A DNA stretch of 64,000 nt from Chitinophagaceae bacterium (GCA_016710935.1 JADJTY010000015.1:62001-126000), one strand, 5' to 3'. Positions 43,230-51,970 are shown, counted from the first letter of the stretch. Notes: generated by a model not told the origin, from the sequence alone. Translations and numbers: made by a program.

Positions 43230-43736
43230 ATGGCAGAAGACTTAACAATTATACAAGGCAGCAAAGCCGAAATTTATCAATCACTTATTCCACAAATAAA
43301 AGCCTTGCTTGAGGGTGAACCAGATTTGATTGCAAACCTCGGCAATGTAAGCGCAGCTTTAAAAGAGCAGTTTGGCTGGCTTTGGGTGGGATTTTATTTA
43401 GTTAAGTCCTCCTTCGCTAAAGCTACGGAGGACGAGTTAGTTCTTGGCCCATTCCAGGGACCGGTAGCCTGTACCCGAATTAAAAAAGGTCGTGGTGTTT
43501 GCGGAGCAGCCTGGCAACAGGCAACAACATTGATCGTTCCTGATGTAGAAAAATTTCCCGGCCATATCGCCTGCAGCAGTTTATCAAGATCAGAAATTGT
43601 TATACCTCTCATTAAAAACGGAGAAGTAATTGGTGTGCTGGATATAGATGCTGTGGAGCTTGATCAGTTTGATGAAACGGATAAAAAGTATTTAGAAGAA
43701 ATAATCTCACTGGTCCCCTTTTCGAAAATCGCTTAG
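43230..43736 (+). CDS. msrC: Free-methionine-(R)-sulfoxide reductase, GAF type
   Basis: Reduces free methionine-R-sulfoxide; 168 residues. The GAF fold is seen from EQFGWLWVGFYLVK. Redox Cys positions: GPVACTRIKKGRGVCG and HIACSSLSRSEIVIP, so the three Cys expected are present (the usual D after HIAC is S). Between YLVK and DELVLGPFQG lies a short insertion (SSFAKATE) encoded by a palindromic repeat; homologues normally run directly from this Lys to the DELVLGPFQG strand. The ATG at 43230 is chosen because of the promoter and the conserved MAEDLTII; an upstream ATG at 43164 lies inside the preceding repeat. Confidence 0.9.
   Translation: MAEDLTIIQGSKAEIYQSLIPQIKALLEGEPDLIANLGNVSAALKEQFGWLWVGFYLVKSSFAKATEDELVLGPFQGPVACTRIKKGRGVCGAAWQQATTLIVPDVEKFPGHIACSSLSRSEIVIPLIKNGEVIGVLDIDAVELDQFDETDKKYLEEIISLVPFSKIA
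43406..43433 (+). repeat. Palindromic repeat inserted in frame in msrC
   Basis: GTCCTCC (43406-43412) pairs with GGAGGAC (43427-43433) around CTTCGCTAAAGCTACG. It encodes SSFAKATED. The reverse complement shares CCGTAGC-n4-CGAAGG layout with the intergenic copy at 24466-24491. Confidence 0.75.
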
Positions 43737-43754
43737 CGCATTGTGCTCCAGGTT

Positions 43755-43774
43755 CCTCCGCCAGCTGGCGGAGG
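43755..43774. repeat. Perfect 20-bp palindrome CCTCCGCCAGCTGGCGGAGG
   Basis: Self-complementary without loop. It lies between convergent msrC and the glycosylase gene and could act as a bidirectional terminator-like hairpin or be a dispersed repeat. Confidence 0.7.
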
Positions 43775-43777
43775 CGG

Positions 43778-44380
43778 TTAGGGGGTTTTGTCTTTCCATC
43801 CCCACAAATACCTGCATGCATAGGTTCTGTACGGGCTCCACTTTTTTGAAACGTCCAGCATTTTTTCTTTCATCACTTTTTTATCGGCTGAATCAATATT
43901 GTACAGTTTACAAATGGCCTGCTGTATACCCAGGTCGTCCACCGCAAAAACATCTTCCCGGCCAAGGGTGAACATTAAAACCATTTCAACCGTCCACTGG
44001 CCAACGCCTTTTATTTGCGTAAGATATTTGATCAGTTCCTCATTGCTCATTTTGTAGAGCCTGGCATCGGTTATTTTTTCTTCTATAAAAAAATTACAAA
44101 CATTTAAAACATAATTAGCCTTGGCATTGCTTAAGCCGATACCTCTTAATGTTTCAAACGGTGTTGCGGCTATTTGTTCGGCAGTTGGATTTTTGTTGTT
44201 GAATAAAGCGAGGAACCTTCGTTGAAAAACATCAGCAACTTTGGTGCTTAACTGCTGGCTCATGATGGAGTTGCACAAATGCAGGTATATATTTTTTCTT
44301 TTCACCAAAACAAAAGGTTCCTGTTGTTCAACTATTTTTTTTAATTTTTTATCTTTAGATAAATGAGCAATGATCTGCAT
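43778..44380 (-). CDS. DNA-3-methyladenine glycosylase II-type (HhH-GPD)
   Basis: A base-excision glycosylase of 200 residues in the AlkA/MAG1 group. HhH-GPD features: SIMSQQLSTKVADVFQRRF, the hairpin IKGVGQWTVEM and catalytic Asp in VFAVDDLGIQQAI. Shorter than E. coli AlkA (282) because it lacks the N-terminal beta domain, as in yeast and archaeal MAG proteins. The ATG at 44378-44380 (MQIIAHLSK) is preferred over a TTG 30 nt upstream. With tag, the window encodes two alkylation-repair glycosylases. Confidence 0.9.
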   Translation of the reverse strand: MQIIAHLSKDKKLKKIVEQQEPFVLVKRKNIYLHLCNSIMSQQLSTKVADVFQRRFLALFNNKNPTAEQIAATPFETLRGIGLSNAKANYVLNVCNFFIEEKITDARLYKMSNEELIKYLTQIKGVGQWTVEMVLMFTLGREDVFAVDDLGIQQAICKLYNIDSADKKVMKEKMLDVSKKWSPYRTYACRYLWGWKDKTP

Positions 44381-44423
44381 GAACAAATTATTTGCGTTCA
44401 AGTTCTGCAATTTTTCTTATAAT

Positions 44424-44461
44424 AAAAACGGTGAAATGTAATGAAACATTTCACCGTTTTT
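44424..44461 (-). terminator. Terminator after the FAS1 gene
   Basis: A perfect 16-bp stem (44424-44439 with 44446-44461), loop AATGAA, with A- and T-rich flanks. It is 26 nt beyond the FAS1 stop and symmetric, so it may work in both directions. Confidence 0.9.
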
Positions 44462-44486
44462 ATTTAAAAGTATTTTTAGGAAAAAA

Positions 44487-45446
44487 TTATGGTAACAATA
44501 CCCTGTCAATAACGTGTACAACACCGTTGCGGCACATTACGTTAGTACCCACAATATTTGAAAGGTTAGCACCATTGCCGTTTCCTTTAATGGTTGGTCC
44601 GCCACCAACTCCGTTGGTTAGATTAATGGTTGTATTTCCTCCGGCAAGCATGGCCAGGTTACCATTTGCCAGGTCTGATGAAAAAGCCCTTCCGCCAACA
44701 ACATGATATCGTAACACTGCCAGTAAAGTTGGCACAGGAATATTATTGATATCTGTTAACGTTAGTGCGCCTAAAAGCTGGGTAAATGCTGCATTGCTGG
44801 GTGCAAATACGGTAAGTGTTGCAGAACTTAAAGTAGCAATTAAAGTAGGGTCGCCGCCCGGTGCATTGTTTGCTCTTACAATTGCTTTTACCAAAGAATC
44901 AAGGCCCGATCCGGCTGCCTGTGCTGTGGCAACAATATTACCAGATGGCTTGTTCAAAGCTTTAGATAACTGGTGAATAACGCCATTGTCTGCAGCAATA
45001 TCTGCCACGGCAACTTTAATACCATTTACATAAACACCGGATGCATTACGGGTAACAAATACCGAATCGCCTCCGGCAGTAATTACTTTGGCATTAGGAC
45101 CTGCAGGTACCCCAGCCGCTAAAATTTTTGAACCAAGTGTGTGGTACAATAATAAATCGCTCAACTGTGTTGGGCTTAAGGCAGCAACAGTTGCTGAACT
45201 TATACCTGCAGCAGCAAAGGCGGCATTATCTGGTGCAAATACAGTAAAAGGACCTGCGCCACTTAAGGTGGTAGCTAAATTAGCTTTTACTACTGCTTCT
45301 TCCAGTACACTGAAACTTGCTGCATTTACTACTACATCAGTAATAGTATTGGTAACAACTGGAGCATCATCTTTTTTACAGGATGATAAACTGATTATTG
45401 AACCGGTTACAGCAGCCAATAAGATTTTGTTGATTGTTGTTTTCAT
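44487..45446 (-). CDS. Lipoprotein with two fasciclin (FAS1) domains
   Basis: A 319-residue surface or periplasmic lipoprotein (signal peptide, lipobox SLSSCKKD). Two FAS1 domains follow: the first ends in LYHTLGSKILAAGV and GVIHQLSKALN, the second in VLRYHVVGGRAFSSDL and NGVVHVIDRVLLP. Conserved FAS1 words TVFAPDNAAFAAAG and TVFAPSNAAFTQLLG mark the two starts. FAS1 domains serve in adhesion. A/T/G/V-rich, monocistronic, with a good terminator. Confidence 0.93.
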   Translation of the reverse strand: MKTTINKILLAAVTGSIISLSSCKKDDAPVVTNTITDVVVNAASFSVLEEAVVKANLATTLSGAGPFTVFAPDNAAFAAAGISSATVAALSPTQLSDLLLYHTLGSKILAAGVPAGPNAKVITAGGDSVFVTRNASGVYVNGIKVAVADIAADNGVIHQLSKALNKPSGNIVATAQAAGSGLDSLVKAIVRANNAPGGDPTLIATLSSATLTVFAPSNAAFTQLLGALTLTDINNIPVPTLLAVLRYHVVGGRAFSSDLANGNLAMLAGGNTTINLTNGVGGGPTIKGNGNGANLSNIVGTNVMCRNGVVHVIDRVLLP

Positions 45447-45552
45447 TTGTTTAAGTTTTTAATTTTTTACTTAAACGGAATGAGCGTGAATTTTGTTCAC
45501 TATTTGTTGTAAAAAAAATTATAATTTTTTATTTGTTTAATGTCTTTAATAA

Positions 45553-45580
45553 AAAAGCTGTTCATTATTGAACAGCTTTT
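45553..45580 (-). terminator. Terminator after cysS
   Basis: A 12-bp perfect stem (45553-45564 with 45569-45580, AAAAGCTGTTCA/TGAACAGCTTTT) and loop TTAT. It is 21 nt beyond the cysS stop. Confidence 0.9.
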
Positions 45581-45601
45581 AAAATATTGAATCAATACTT
45601 T

Positions 45602-47086
45602 TTAATGTATACCCCAGCTCATTTCTCCACCTTTCTCATCTTTTAAAATAATTCCTATTGATCCCAGCTGGTTTCTGATCTTATCGCTGGTTGCAAAATC
45701 CTTTTTTGTTTTCGATTCTTTTCTTATCTCTATCAACAGATCCATCACACCATTCAACAGGTCGTTATCGGCAGCACTGTTTTGTAATCCAAACACATCT
45801 TCCAGGTAAGCTTTAAATTTTTGCTGCAACAAGGATACCGTTGCTGCTGAAATGGCATCTGCTTTTATCAATCCGTCTTTTAAGGAATTAATAACCGGTA
45901 CCAGCTCAAACATGCTGCCCAATACTTTTGCGGTATTAAAATCATCATTCATAAATTCGTCAAACTCATGCACCAGCTTGTTTACTTTAGCATCCAGTTC
46001 CGTATCCGCTGCCTGTTGATTGGTTGGGGAGAGTTTTTGCAGGGTTTCATAAGCATCCCACAATCTTTTCAATCCTTTTTCCGATGCCTGCAATGCTTCG
46101 TTGCTAAAATCCAATGTGCTCCGGTAATGCGTTTGCAGCATAAAAAAGCGCACGGTCATGGGTGCATACGCTTTCTCCAATAACGGATGATTACCGGTAA
46201 ATAATTCCTCAGGTAAAAATCCATTGCCTAAAGATTTACTCATCCGGGTACCGTTAACAGTAAGCATATTGGTATGCATCCAGAAATTTGCGGGGCTGGT
46301 ATGATAACATGCCTGGCTTTGTGCAATTTCATTGGTATGATGCGTTGCGGCCAGGTCCATACCGCCGCCGTGTATGTCGAATTTCTTTCCTAAATATTTT
46401 TCACTCATGGCCGAGCACTCAATATGCCAGCCCGGAAAACCCATGCCCCAGGGGCTTGGCCATTGCATTAAATGTTCGGGCTTTGCTTTTATCCATAAAG
46501 CAAAATCAAGCCGGCCGCGTTTTTCATCCTGCCCGCCCAGTTCCCTGGTTCCTTCCAACAGGTCTTCCATTTTGCGGTTGGTAAGAATACCGTACGGCAA
46601 TTCTTTATTATATTTTTCTACATCAAAATAAATAGTGCCGTTTACTTCGTAAGCATATCCGTTGGATAATATCTGTTTGGTAATTTCTATCTGCTCTGCA
46701 ATATGCCCGGTAGCTGTTGGCTCAATAGATGGTGGCAAATTATTCAGTAACTGCATTACATGACGAAAGCCCACTGTATATTTTTGAACGATCTCCATCG
46801 GCTCTACTTTTTGCAGCCGGGCCAGTTTACTGAATTTGTCGTCGCCCTCATCACGGTCACCTTCCAAATGACCGGCATCGGTTATATTACGCACATACCG
46901 AACCTTGTAACCCAGGTAAACCAGGTAGCGGTAAATAATATCGAACGAAATAAATGTGCGGCAGTTACCCAAATGCACATCGCTGTAAACGGTAGGACCA
47001 CACACATACATGCCCACATGATCGGGCGTAAGCGGTGTGAAAAGTTCTTTTTCCCTGGAGAGTGTATTATATATTTTTAAGGACAT
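45602..47086 (-). CDS. cysS: Cysteine-tRNA ligase
   Basis: Class I aminoacyl-tRNA synthetase charging tRNA-Cys; 494 residues. Zinc-site Cys in YVCGPTVY, HIGH-like motif as DVHLGNCRTF, further zinc ligands in GWHIECSAM and THHTNEIAQSQ, and the KMSKS motif as TRMSKSLGN. The C-terminal helical DALR region runs through LVHEFDEFMNDDFNTAKVLG. Terminator downstream; 182-nt gap upstream containing no recognised feature. Confidence 0.97.
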   Translation of the reverse strand: MSLKIYNTLSREKELFTPLTPDHVGMYVCGPTVYSDVHLGNCRTFISFDIIYRYLVYLGYKVRYVRNITDAGHLEGDRDEGDDKFSKLARLQKVEPMEIVQKYTVGFRHVMQLLNNLPPSIEPTATGHIAEQIEITKQILSNGYAYEVNGTIYFDVEKYNKELPYGILTNRKMEDLLEGTRELGGQDEKRGRLDFALWIKAKPEHLMQWPSPWGMGFPGWHIECSAMSEKYLGKKFDIHGGGMDLAATHHTNEIAQSQACYHTSPANFWMHTNMLTVNGTRMSKSLGNGFLPEELFTGNHPLLEKAYAPMTVRFFMLQTHYRSTLDFSNEALQASEKGLKRLWDAYETLQKLSPTNQQAADTELDAKVNKLVHEFDEFMNDDFNTAKVLGSMFELVPVINSLKDGLIKADAISAATVSLLQQKFKAYLEDVFGLQNSAADNDLLNGVMDLLIEIRKESKTKKDFATSDKIRNQLGSIGIILKDEKGGEMSWGIH

Positions 47087-47268
47087 AAACCGGTTTTGTG
47101 TTTTGTGTTTATTGTTTTATGTTTTTCAGCATGCCGGGATCGTTATTAAATATCCCCATTAAAATAAAAAAAAAGTAACTGAAATTATTACAAAGATATT
47201 AAGCTATGCCGCAAGGGCAACAGAAATATTGGTATGTGTGAGATGCTTTCATTTGAGATGCTAAGATA

Positions 47269-48399
47269 TTACTTTTCAGCCATTTGCACATCAGCAATGA
47301 TAGGAAAGTGATCGCTGAGCTTTTTTTTGAGCAGGTTAAACTGCAATACTTTCATTTTCTTATCAACAAAAATATTGTCGATACGCAATACCGGCGATAT
47401 GCCACTGAAGGTACGGCCAAGCCCCCAACCTTTTTCAACGAAGGCATCGTTCATATTGCCGCCAATGGTATGATAAGCATAACTGTTGGGCACATCGTTA
47501 AAGTCGCCTGTAACAATCACAGGGTACGGACTTTTATCAATTTCAGTCCTTATCCTGTCGGCCTGTACCTGTCTTTTTAAAAAACCTCTTTTAAACTTGG
47601 CAATAATGTTTTTTGATTCTTTCAAAGCCTTATCCTCATCTTCGACCGTAGGTGTTTCAATATATTTAAGATTCTCCTTGCTGAACCGCAACGATTGCAG
47701 GTGAATATTAAACACCCGGATGGTATCTTCTCCCTTCACCACATCTGCATACTGAAAAATAGAATTATAATCGTTGGGATAAAAACTGACTGTTTGTTTG
47801 TTTACGATGGGATATTTTGAAAAAATGATTATGCCGAAATGAGCATAGCCCCAAAAATCTTCTTTAACATTGTAAGAATAAAAGTAATTTTTGTAATTAA
47901 GTTTTTCAAGAAACTCATCTACATGCCCATGATTTTTTATGGTGCTGTCTTCGGCAACCATTTCCTGGAAACAGGCAATATCAGGTTCGTATTCGTTAAT
48001 GGTATTCAGCATCTGGCTTTTCACCTCGGGGTGCTGCTTGTCTTCCATAATATTAAATTGGGCTACATTCCAGGTCATTATGCGTAAAGCTTTATTGGGC
48101 TTTTCTTTTGTGAACGAGCTTGATAAACGAAGGGGAACAATATTGCTGATTGGTTTAGGAGCAAATATTATGGCAACTACTGAAATTAAAATCCTTTTTG
48201 GTTTAATAAATAACCAGAAAATAATAAAGGCAATCAATATCAGCAGAAAATAAAAAGCGGTGAGTGTTAAAAAACCGATGGGCCAGAAATATTTCGGATT
48301 CAATAAATAGCCATAGCAGCCCAATAAAAAAAGTATGGCCGCAGTTACATTTACAACAATAAAAAAACCTTTTGTCATTCTCCTGAAAAAACCTGGCAT
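47269..48399 (-). CDS. Membrane-anchored endonuclease/exonuclease/phosphatase protein
   Basis: A 376-residue EEP-superfamily hydrolase. Three N-terminal membrane helices (about residues 12-30, 38-62, 70-86) are followed by the catalytic domain: LRIMTWNVAQFN, ACFQEM (catalytic Glu), HLQSLRFS, VIVTGDFNDVPNS and LSDHFPIIADV, so the Asn, Glu, Asp and His set is complete. Such membrane forms are common in the phylum; the target (nucleic acid, lipid or sugar phosphate) is not known. Confidence 0.88.
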   Translation of the reverse strand: MPGFFRRMTKGFFIVVNVTAAILFLLGCYGYLLNPKYFWPIGFLTLTAFYFLLILIAFIIFWLFIKPKRILISVVAIIFAPKPISNIVPLRLSSSFTKEKPNKALRIMTWNVAQFNIMEDKQHPEVKSQMLNTINEYEPDIACFQEMVAEDSTIKNHGHVDEFLEKLNYKNYFYSYNVKEDFWGYAHFGIIIFSKYPIVNKQTVSFYPNDYNSIFQYADVVKGEDTIRVFNIHLQSLRFSKENLKYIETPTVEDEDKALKESKNIIAKFKRGFLKRQVQADRIRTEIDKSPYPVIVTGDFNDVPNSYAYHTIGGNMNDAFVEKGWGLGRTFSGISPVLRIDNIFVDKKMKVLQFNLLKKKLSDHFPIIADVQMAEK

Positions 48400-48462
48400 G
48401 GCATAAAGATAATGCTAACAGGTATAAAATAATGTGAAAGAAATGATGAAAGGTTTTGGATT

Positions 48463-48544
48463 TGAACCACATAGAAATTTAGAAACATAGATTAACACAT
48501 AGACCTATGTAATTTCTATTGTTAACTATGAACTATGTGGTTCA
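48463..48544. repeat. Hairpin element TGAACCACATAG, copy 2
   Basis: A perfect 12-bp inverted repeat (48463-48474 with 48533-48544) with an inner hairpin ACATAGACCTATGT. Shares arms and the internal words ATTTAGAAA, CATAGAT, AACACATAG with copy 1 at 36632-36708. It ends 2 nt before the stop codon of the rhomboid gene. Confidence 0.8.
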
Positions 48545-48546
48545 GG

Positions 48547-49479
48547 TTAATCTTCACTGGCCCTTTTTAAAATATCTTTTTCTTCTTTGGTAAGATGGTC
48601 ATAACCCTTTTGATTGATCTTGTCGAGGATCTCATCAACTCTTTGCTCGGTTACAATAGAGGTTTTGTTGTACGGGCTTTTACTGCCAATATTATAAAAT
48701 ACTCTTTCTTTAACGGTATTTGTTGACTTCTTTTTATTGGGATTGAAAAGATTGATGAACCAGTTGTAAAAATTGTTCATCCATTTGCTTCCATCCATAT
48801 TGTTCTTCAGCATTTTTACAAAAAGGAAACCCGCAAAAGCACCTCCAATATGAGCAACAGGAAATGCAGCCGGGCTTTGGGCTACACCAGCCAGATCAAT
48901 CGCAACATAAATAACCGTAAGTATCCAGATGGGAATACCGCCCCTGATATCCCTGAAGAAACGGTAATTGGGCGCAATCATAGTTGCAGCAATGGCAACC
49001 GCCATTACCGATGCATTTGCTCCCAGCAAACCGAGCGAATTAATAACTGCCTTGTTGGTTGGAATTAAATAAGCAGTGGTAATAAAAAATACCGTTCCTG
49101 CAAAACCTCCATACATATAAACCGGTACCAGTTTTTTATTGCCGGTTAAATTCTGCAAAACAGAGCCAAATGCCGATAACCACAACATATTACTCAGCGC
49201 TCTCATTAAGTCAATATCGCTGAACATGTAAGCTATAACCGTCCATGGCCGCTGGCTTAATGTAGTGAGGCCTGCGGGCAACTGAAACCAGTTAACAACC
49301 TGCGCAGTAAACGCCGCATCGGAATGATCGTTCACATTAATGGCTACTTTAATGGTAAGCAGTATCAGAAAGAAGCTCACATTGATGGCAAAAAGCCACA
49401 TCAATGCATTATCGGGCTGGCCCAACGTAAAGCGTTTCTTTTTTAATTTATAATCAATATACCGGTCCGATTCTCCCAT
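48547..49479 (-). CDS. Rhomboid-like membrane protein, catalytic residues missing
   Basis: A 310-residue rhomboid-fold protein: six core helices and a hydrophilic C-terminus ending in a predicted short helical domain (VDEILDKINQKGYDHLTKEE). The usual GxSG serine position reads GANASVMA, so the nucleophile (residue 155) is Asn (codon AAT at 49015-49017), and the HxxxN of helix 2 reads RALSN, with Arg for His. The second-half His is retained (PVAHIGGAFAGF). This points to an inactive rhomboid, a class known to bind rather than cut. The gene lies 57 nt downstream of an intact rhomboid gene. Confidence 0.83.
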   Translation of the reverse strand: MGESDRYIDYKLKKKRFTLGQPDNALMWLFAINVSFFLILLTIKVAINVNDHSDAAFTAQVVNWFQLPAGLTTLSQRPWTVIAYMFSDIDLMRALSNMLWLSAFGSVLQNLTGNKKLVPVYMYGGFAGTVFFITTAYLIPTNKAVINSLGLLGANASVMAVAIAATMIAPNYRFFRDIRGGIPIWILTVIYVAIDLAGVAQSPAAFPVAHIGGAFAGFLFVKMLKNNMDGSKWMNNFYNWFINLFNPNKKKSTNTVKERVFYNIGSKSPYNKTSIVTEQRVDEILDKINQKGYDHLTKEEKDILKRASED

Positions 49480-49536
49480 AATTTAAATTGCTATCGCTGT
49501 AAAATTACAAACAGTTGTAACAAGCAATTGTTACTA

Positions 49537-50235
49537 TTAATAGAAAGTTTTTTTATTGGTTTTGTTCCAGAATATTACGAGTAAAAGACCGATCACTGCT
49601 CCTCCTACATGGGCAAAATGTGCGATATTATCGCCCGGCACTTTGGATACTCCTCCAAAAACATCCAACGCAATAATGCCCATGATAGCCCATTTTGCTT
49701 TAACGGGAATTGGTATCGGGAAGAGAATTAATTCGGTATTAGGGAAAAGATAACCAAATGCTGCCAACACCCCCATAATAGCTCCCGATGCGCCTACTGT
49801 AGCACTTCTTCTCAAAATATCCTGGTATTGGATAACCTCTTCGGCTGCTAAATTCAAATGATCTATCTGCCAAAAATCAACTGTATAGGATGCCATTTGT
49901 GCAAAAGCAGCTCCCAATCCGCAAATAAGATAAAAAATCAAGAACCGCTTTGGCCCCCAAACCCTTTCTACATTACTGCCAAACATCCACAAAGCAAACA
50001 TATTGAACAGCAGGTGAAAAAAACCACCGTGCATAAACATATGTGTAACCACCTGGTATGGCCTGAACAGGTCGGATTTGTAGTGATGCAATGCAAACAG
50101 ATCATCTACGGGGCTAACCGGCCCGCTGCCGCCAAACGCCATCTGTGCAAAATATACCAACGCATTAATGATGATGAGATTTAACACGATGGGTGTTGTG
50201 CGCTGAAAACTGTTTCCGTAATTATTAAAAGCCAT
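49537..50235 (-). CDS. Rhomboid-family intramembrane serine protease
   Basis: A 232-residue polytopic protease with canonical residues: HLLFNMFALWMFG (HxxxN), GASGAIMGVLAAFG (Ser nucleophile in GxSG) and HFAHVGGAVIGLLL (catalytic His). It cleaves membrane proteins within the bilayer; the substrates are unknown. It is followed by the degenerate paralogue and preceded by the RlmD-type gene (24 nt), all on the minus strand. Confidence 0.93.
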   Translation of the reverse strand: MAFNNYGNSFQRTTPIVLNLIIINALVYFAQMAFGGSGPVSPVDDLFALHHYKSDLFRPYQVVTHMFMHGGFFHLLFNMFALWMFGSNVERVWGPKRFLIFYLICGLGAAFAQMASYTVDFWQIDHLNLAAEEVIQYQDILRRSATVGASGAIMGVLAAFGYLFPNTELILFPIPIPVKAKWAIMGIIALDVFGGVSKVPGDNIAHFAHVGGAVIGLLLVIFWNKTNKKTFY

Positions 50236-50259
50236 TGTACAAATTTAGTTGATTAATCT

Positions 50260-51741
50260 TTACCTCAGTTTAAGCAATACCACGCACTCAATATGGTGTG
50301 TGTGCGGAAACATATCTACAGGCTGAATTTTTTCAACCTGGTATTTTTCGCTCAGTAAACCCAAGTCACGTGCCTGTGTTGCTGTATTGCAACTCACATA
50401 AACAATTCTGGGCGCTGCTATTTCAAGCAGTTTGTTCACCAGTTTTTCATGCATGCCTGCCCGTGGCGGATCGGTGATGATCACATCGGGCCTGCCATGC
50501 ACCCCAAAAAACTCGTCGTTGCATATTTTAATTACATCGCCTGCAAAAAATGCTGCATGGCTGATATTGTTTAATGCAGCATTCTCTTTTGCATCGGCAA
50601 TGGCTTCTTCAATTACTTCAACCCCAATAATTTTTTTAGCCTGCTTACTTACAAAAATGCCGATGCTGCCGGTGCCGCAATACAGGTCGTATACAATTTC
50701 GTTGCCCGTAAGTGCAGCAAATTCACGGGTTACGGTATATAATTTTTCTGCCTGTTTGGTATTGGTTTGAAAAAAAGATTTTGGTGAAATTTTAAATTCA
50801 AAGTCTTCCAACCGTTCTGTGGCAAAGCCTTTACCAAAGTACACCTGCGGGGTAAGGTCGTAAATGCTGTCGTTCCATTTTGGATTGATGGTGTACAGCA
50901 GTGTTGTTATTTCGTGCACCTGTTCCAGCAAATGGTCAAAGAGTTTTTTTCTATCTGACTCTTCATCATAGTTCAAACAGATATTTACCATCAGCTCGCC
51001 GGTAGAACACAAGCGAATAATAATATTGCGCAACCAGCCGGTGTGTTGCCGTATATCATAAAAAGTAAAATTATTTTCAAGTGCAAAAGCCCTGACCGTG
51101 TTTCTGATCTTATTGTTCACATCATCCATCAGGTAACACTCCTCAATATCTATCACTTTATCAAAAATGCGGGGTACGTGAAAACCGAGGGCTCCGAAAC
51201 CCCCTCCGCCCCCTAAAGGGGGAACTTGGGAGTCTTTAAATTCATTAAAACTCCCGATGTCATCAGTGTCTAAGGCTCCCCCTTCAGGGGGCGGGGGGGG
51301 TAGTGGGTTTGGGTAGTATTGTTTATTACTGAAAGTAAACTCCAGCTTATTTCTGTAATGCACCGTATCATCGGCACCAATAATGGGTAAAATTTCGGGC
51401 AGGTCAACCTTACCAATGCGGCGCAGGTTTTGTTCTACTTCCTGTTGTTTGTATTGTAACTGCTTTGCATAAGGCAACATTTGCCATTTGCAGCCGCCGC
51501 AAATACCAAAGTGTTTGCAAAACGGGTCAACCCTTTCTGTTGAGCGTTCCTTAATTTTTACAACCCTCCCTTCGGCCCAGTCCTTTTTATTTTTGGTCAG
51601 CAGCACATCGGCAACGTCACCAGGTACGGCACCCGATATAAAAATTACTTTTCCATCCAGTTTGGCCAGCGCCTTTCCTTCGGCAGCATAGTCGGTAATT
51701 AACAGGTCTTCCAGTATTATTTTCTTATTTTTTTTACTCAC
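50260..51741 (-). CDS. rlmD: 23S rRNA (uracil-C5)-methyltransferase RlmD-type
   Basis: A TrmA/RlmD-family SAM-dependent methyltransferase of 493 residues. N-terminal TRAM domain to about residue 70; Fe-S Cys in FCKHFGICGGCKW; SAM motif VYDLYCGTGSIGIF; catalytic region DPPRAGMHEKLV and VYVSCNTATQARDL. Residues of about 144-182 (proline- and glycine-rich, PNPLPPPPPEGG ... PPLGGGGGFG) break the normal FTFSNK-to-ALGFHVP segment and are encoded by an inverted-repeat element inserted in frame. The rest of the core is intact, so activity is likely. RlmCD-like specificity is also possible. Confidence 0.92.
   Translation of the reverse strand: MSKKNKKIILEDLLITDYAAEGKALAKLDGKVIFISGAVPGDVADVLLTKNKKDWAEGRVVKIKERSTERVDPFCKHFGICGGCKWQMLPYAKQLQYKQQEVEQNLRRIGKVDLPEILPIIGADDTVHYRNKLEFTFSNKQYYPNPLPPPPPEGGALDTDDIGSFNEFKDSQVPPLGGGGGFGALGFHVPRIFDKVIDIEECYLMDDVNNKIRNTVRAFALENNFTFYDIRQHTGWLRNIIIRLCSTGELMVNICLNYDEESDRKKLFDHLLEQVHEITTLLYTINPKWNDSIYDLTPQVYFGKGFATERLEDFEFKISPKSFFQTNTKQAEKLYTVTREFAALTGNEIVYDLYCGTGSIGIFVSKQAKKIIGVEVIEEAIADAKENAALNNISHAAFFAGDVIKICNDEFFGVHGRPDVIITDPPRAGMHEKLVNKLLEIAAPRIVYVSCNTATQARDLGLLSEKYQVEKIQPVDMFPHTHHIECVVLLKLR
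51196..51312 (-). repeat. Inverted-repeat element inserted in frame in rlmD
   Basis: Outer arms contain CCGCCCCCTAAAGGGGGAAC (51206-51225) and its near-mirror CTCCCCCTTCAGGGGGCGG (51276-51294 region); an inner hairpin is GGGAGT/ACTCCC (51229-51254). The core CCCCTAAAGGGG recurs at 61383-61394. Confidence 0.75.
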
Positions 51742-51970
51742 GGCAGCAAAAATACCGCATTAATCATCAATATTGATTTGTTAACGATTTGTAATTGTTT
51801 TATCAAACCGAAAATCATTGCGGGATGGTATGGCCAGGCCAAAAATCAAGCAAAGCCAGGGTGGGCAAGCATTTGATAAATGCTGATAGCCAAATCCGGC
51901 AATATCTTACTGCAAACCGGCATTAAAGTACCGGGGTGGCTATATGTGCACAATAACCACCTATTTTAAA

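Noticed and set aside
48463..48544. Insertion sequence between the EEP and rhomboid genes
   Set aside because: The element is only 82 nt with no transposase, so it is treated as a small dispersed hairpin repeat.
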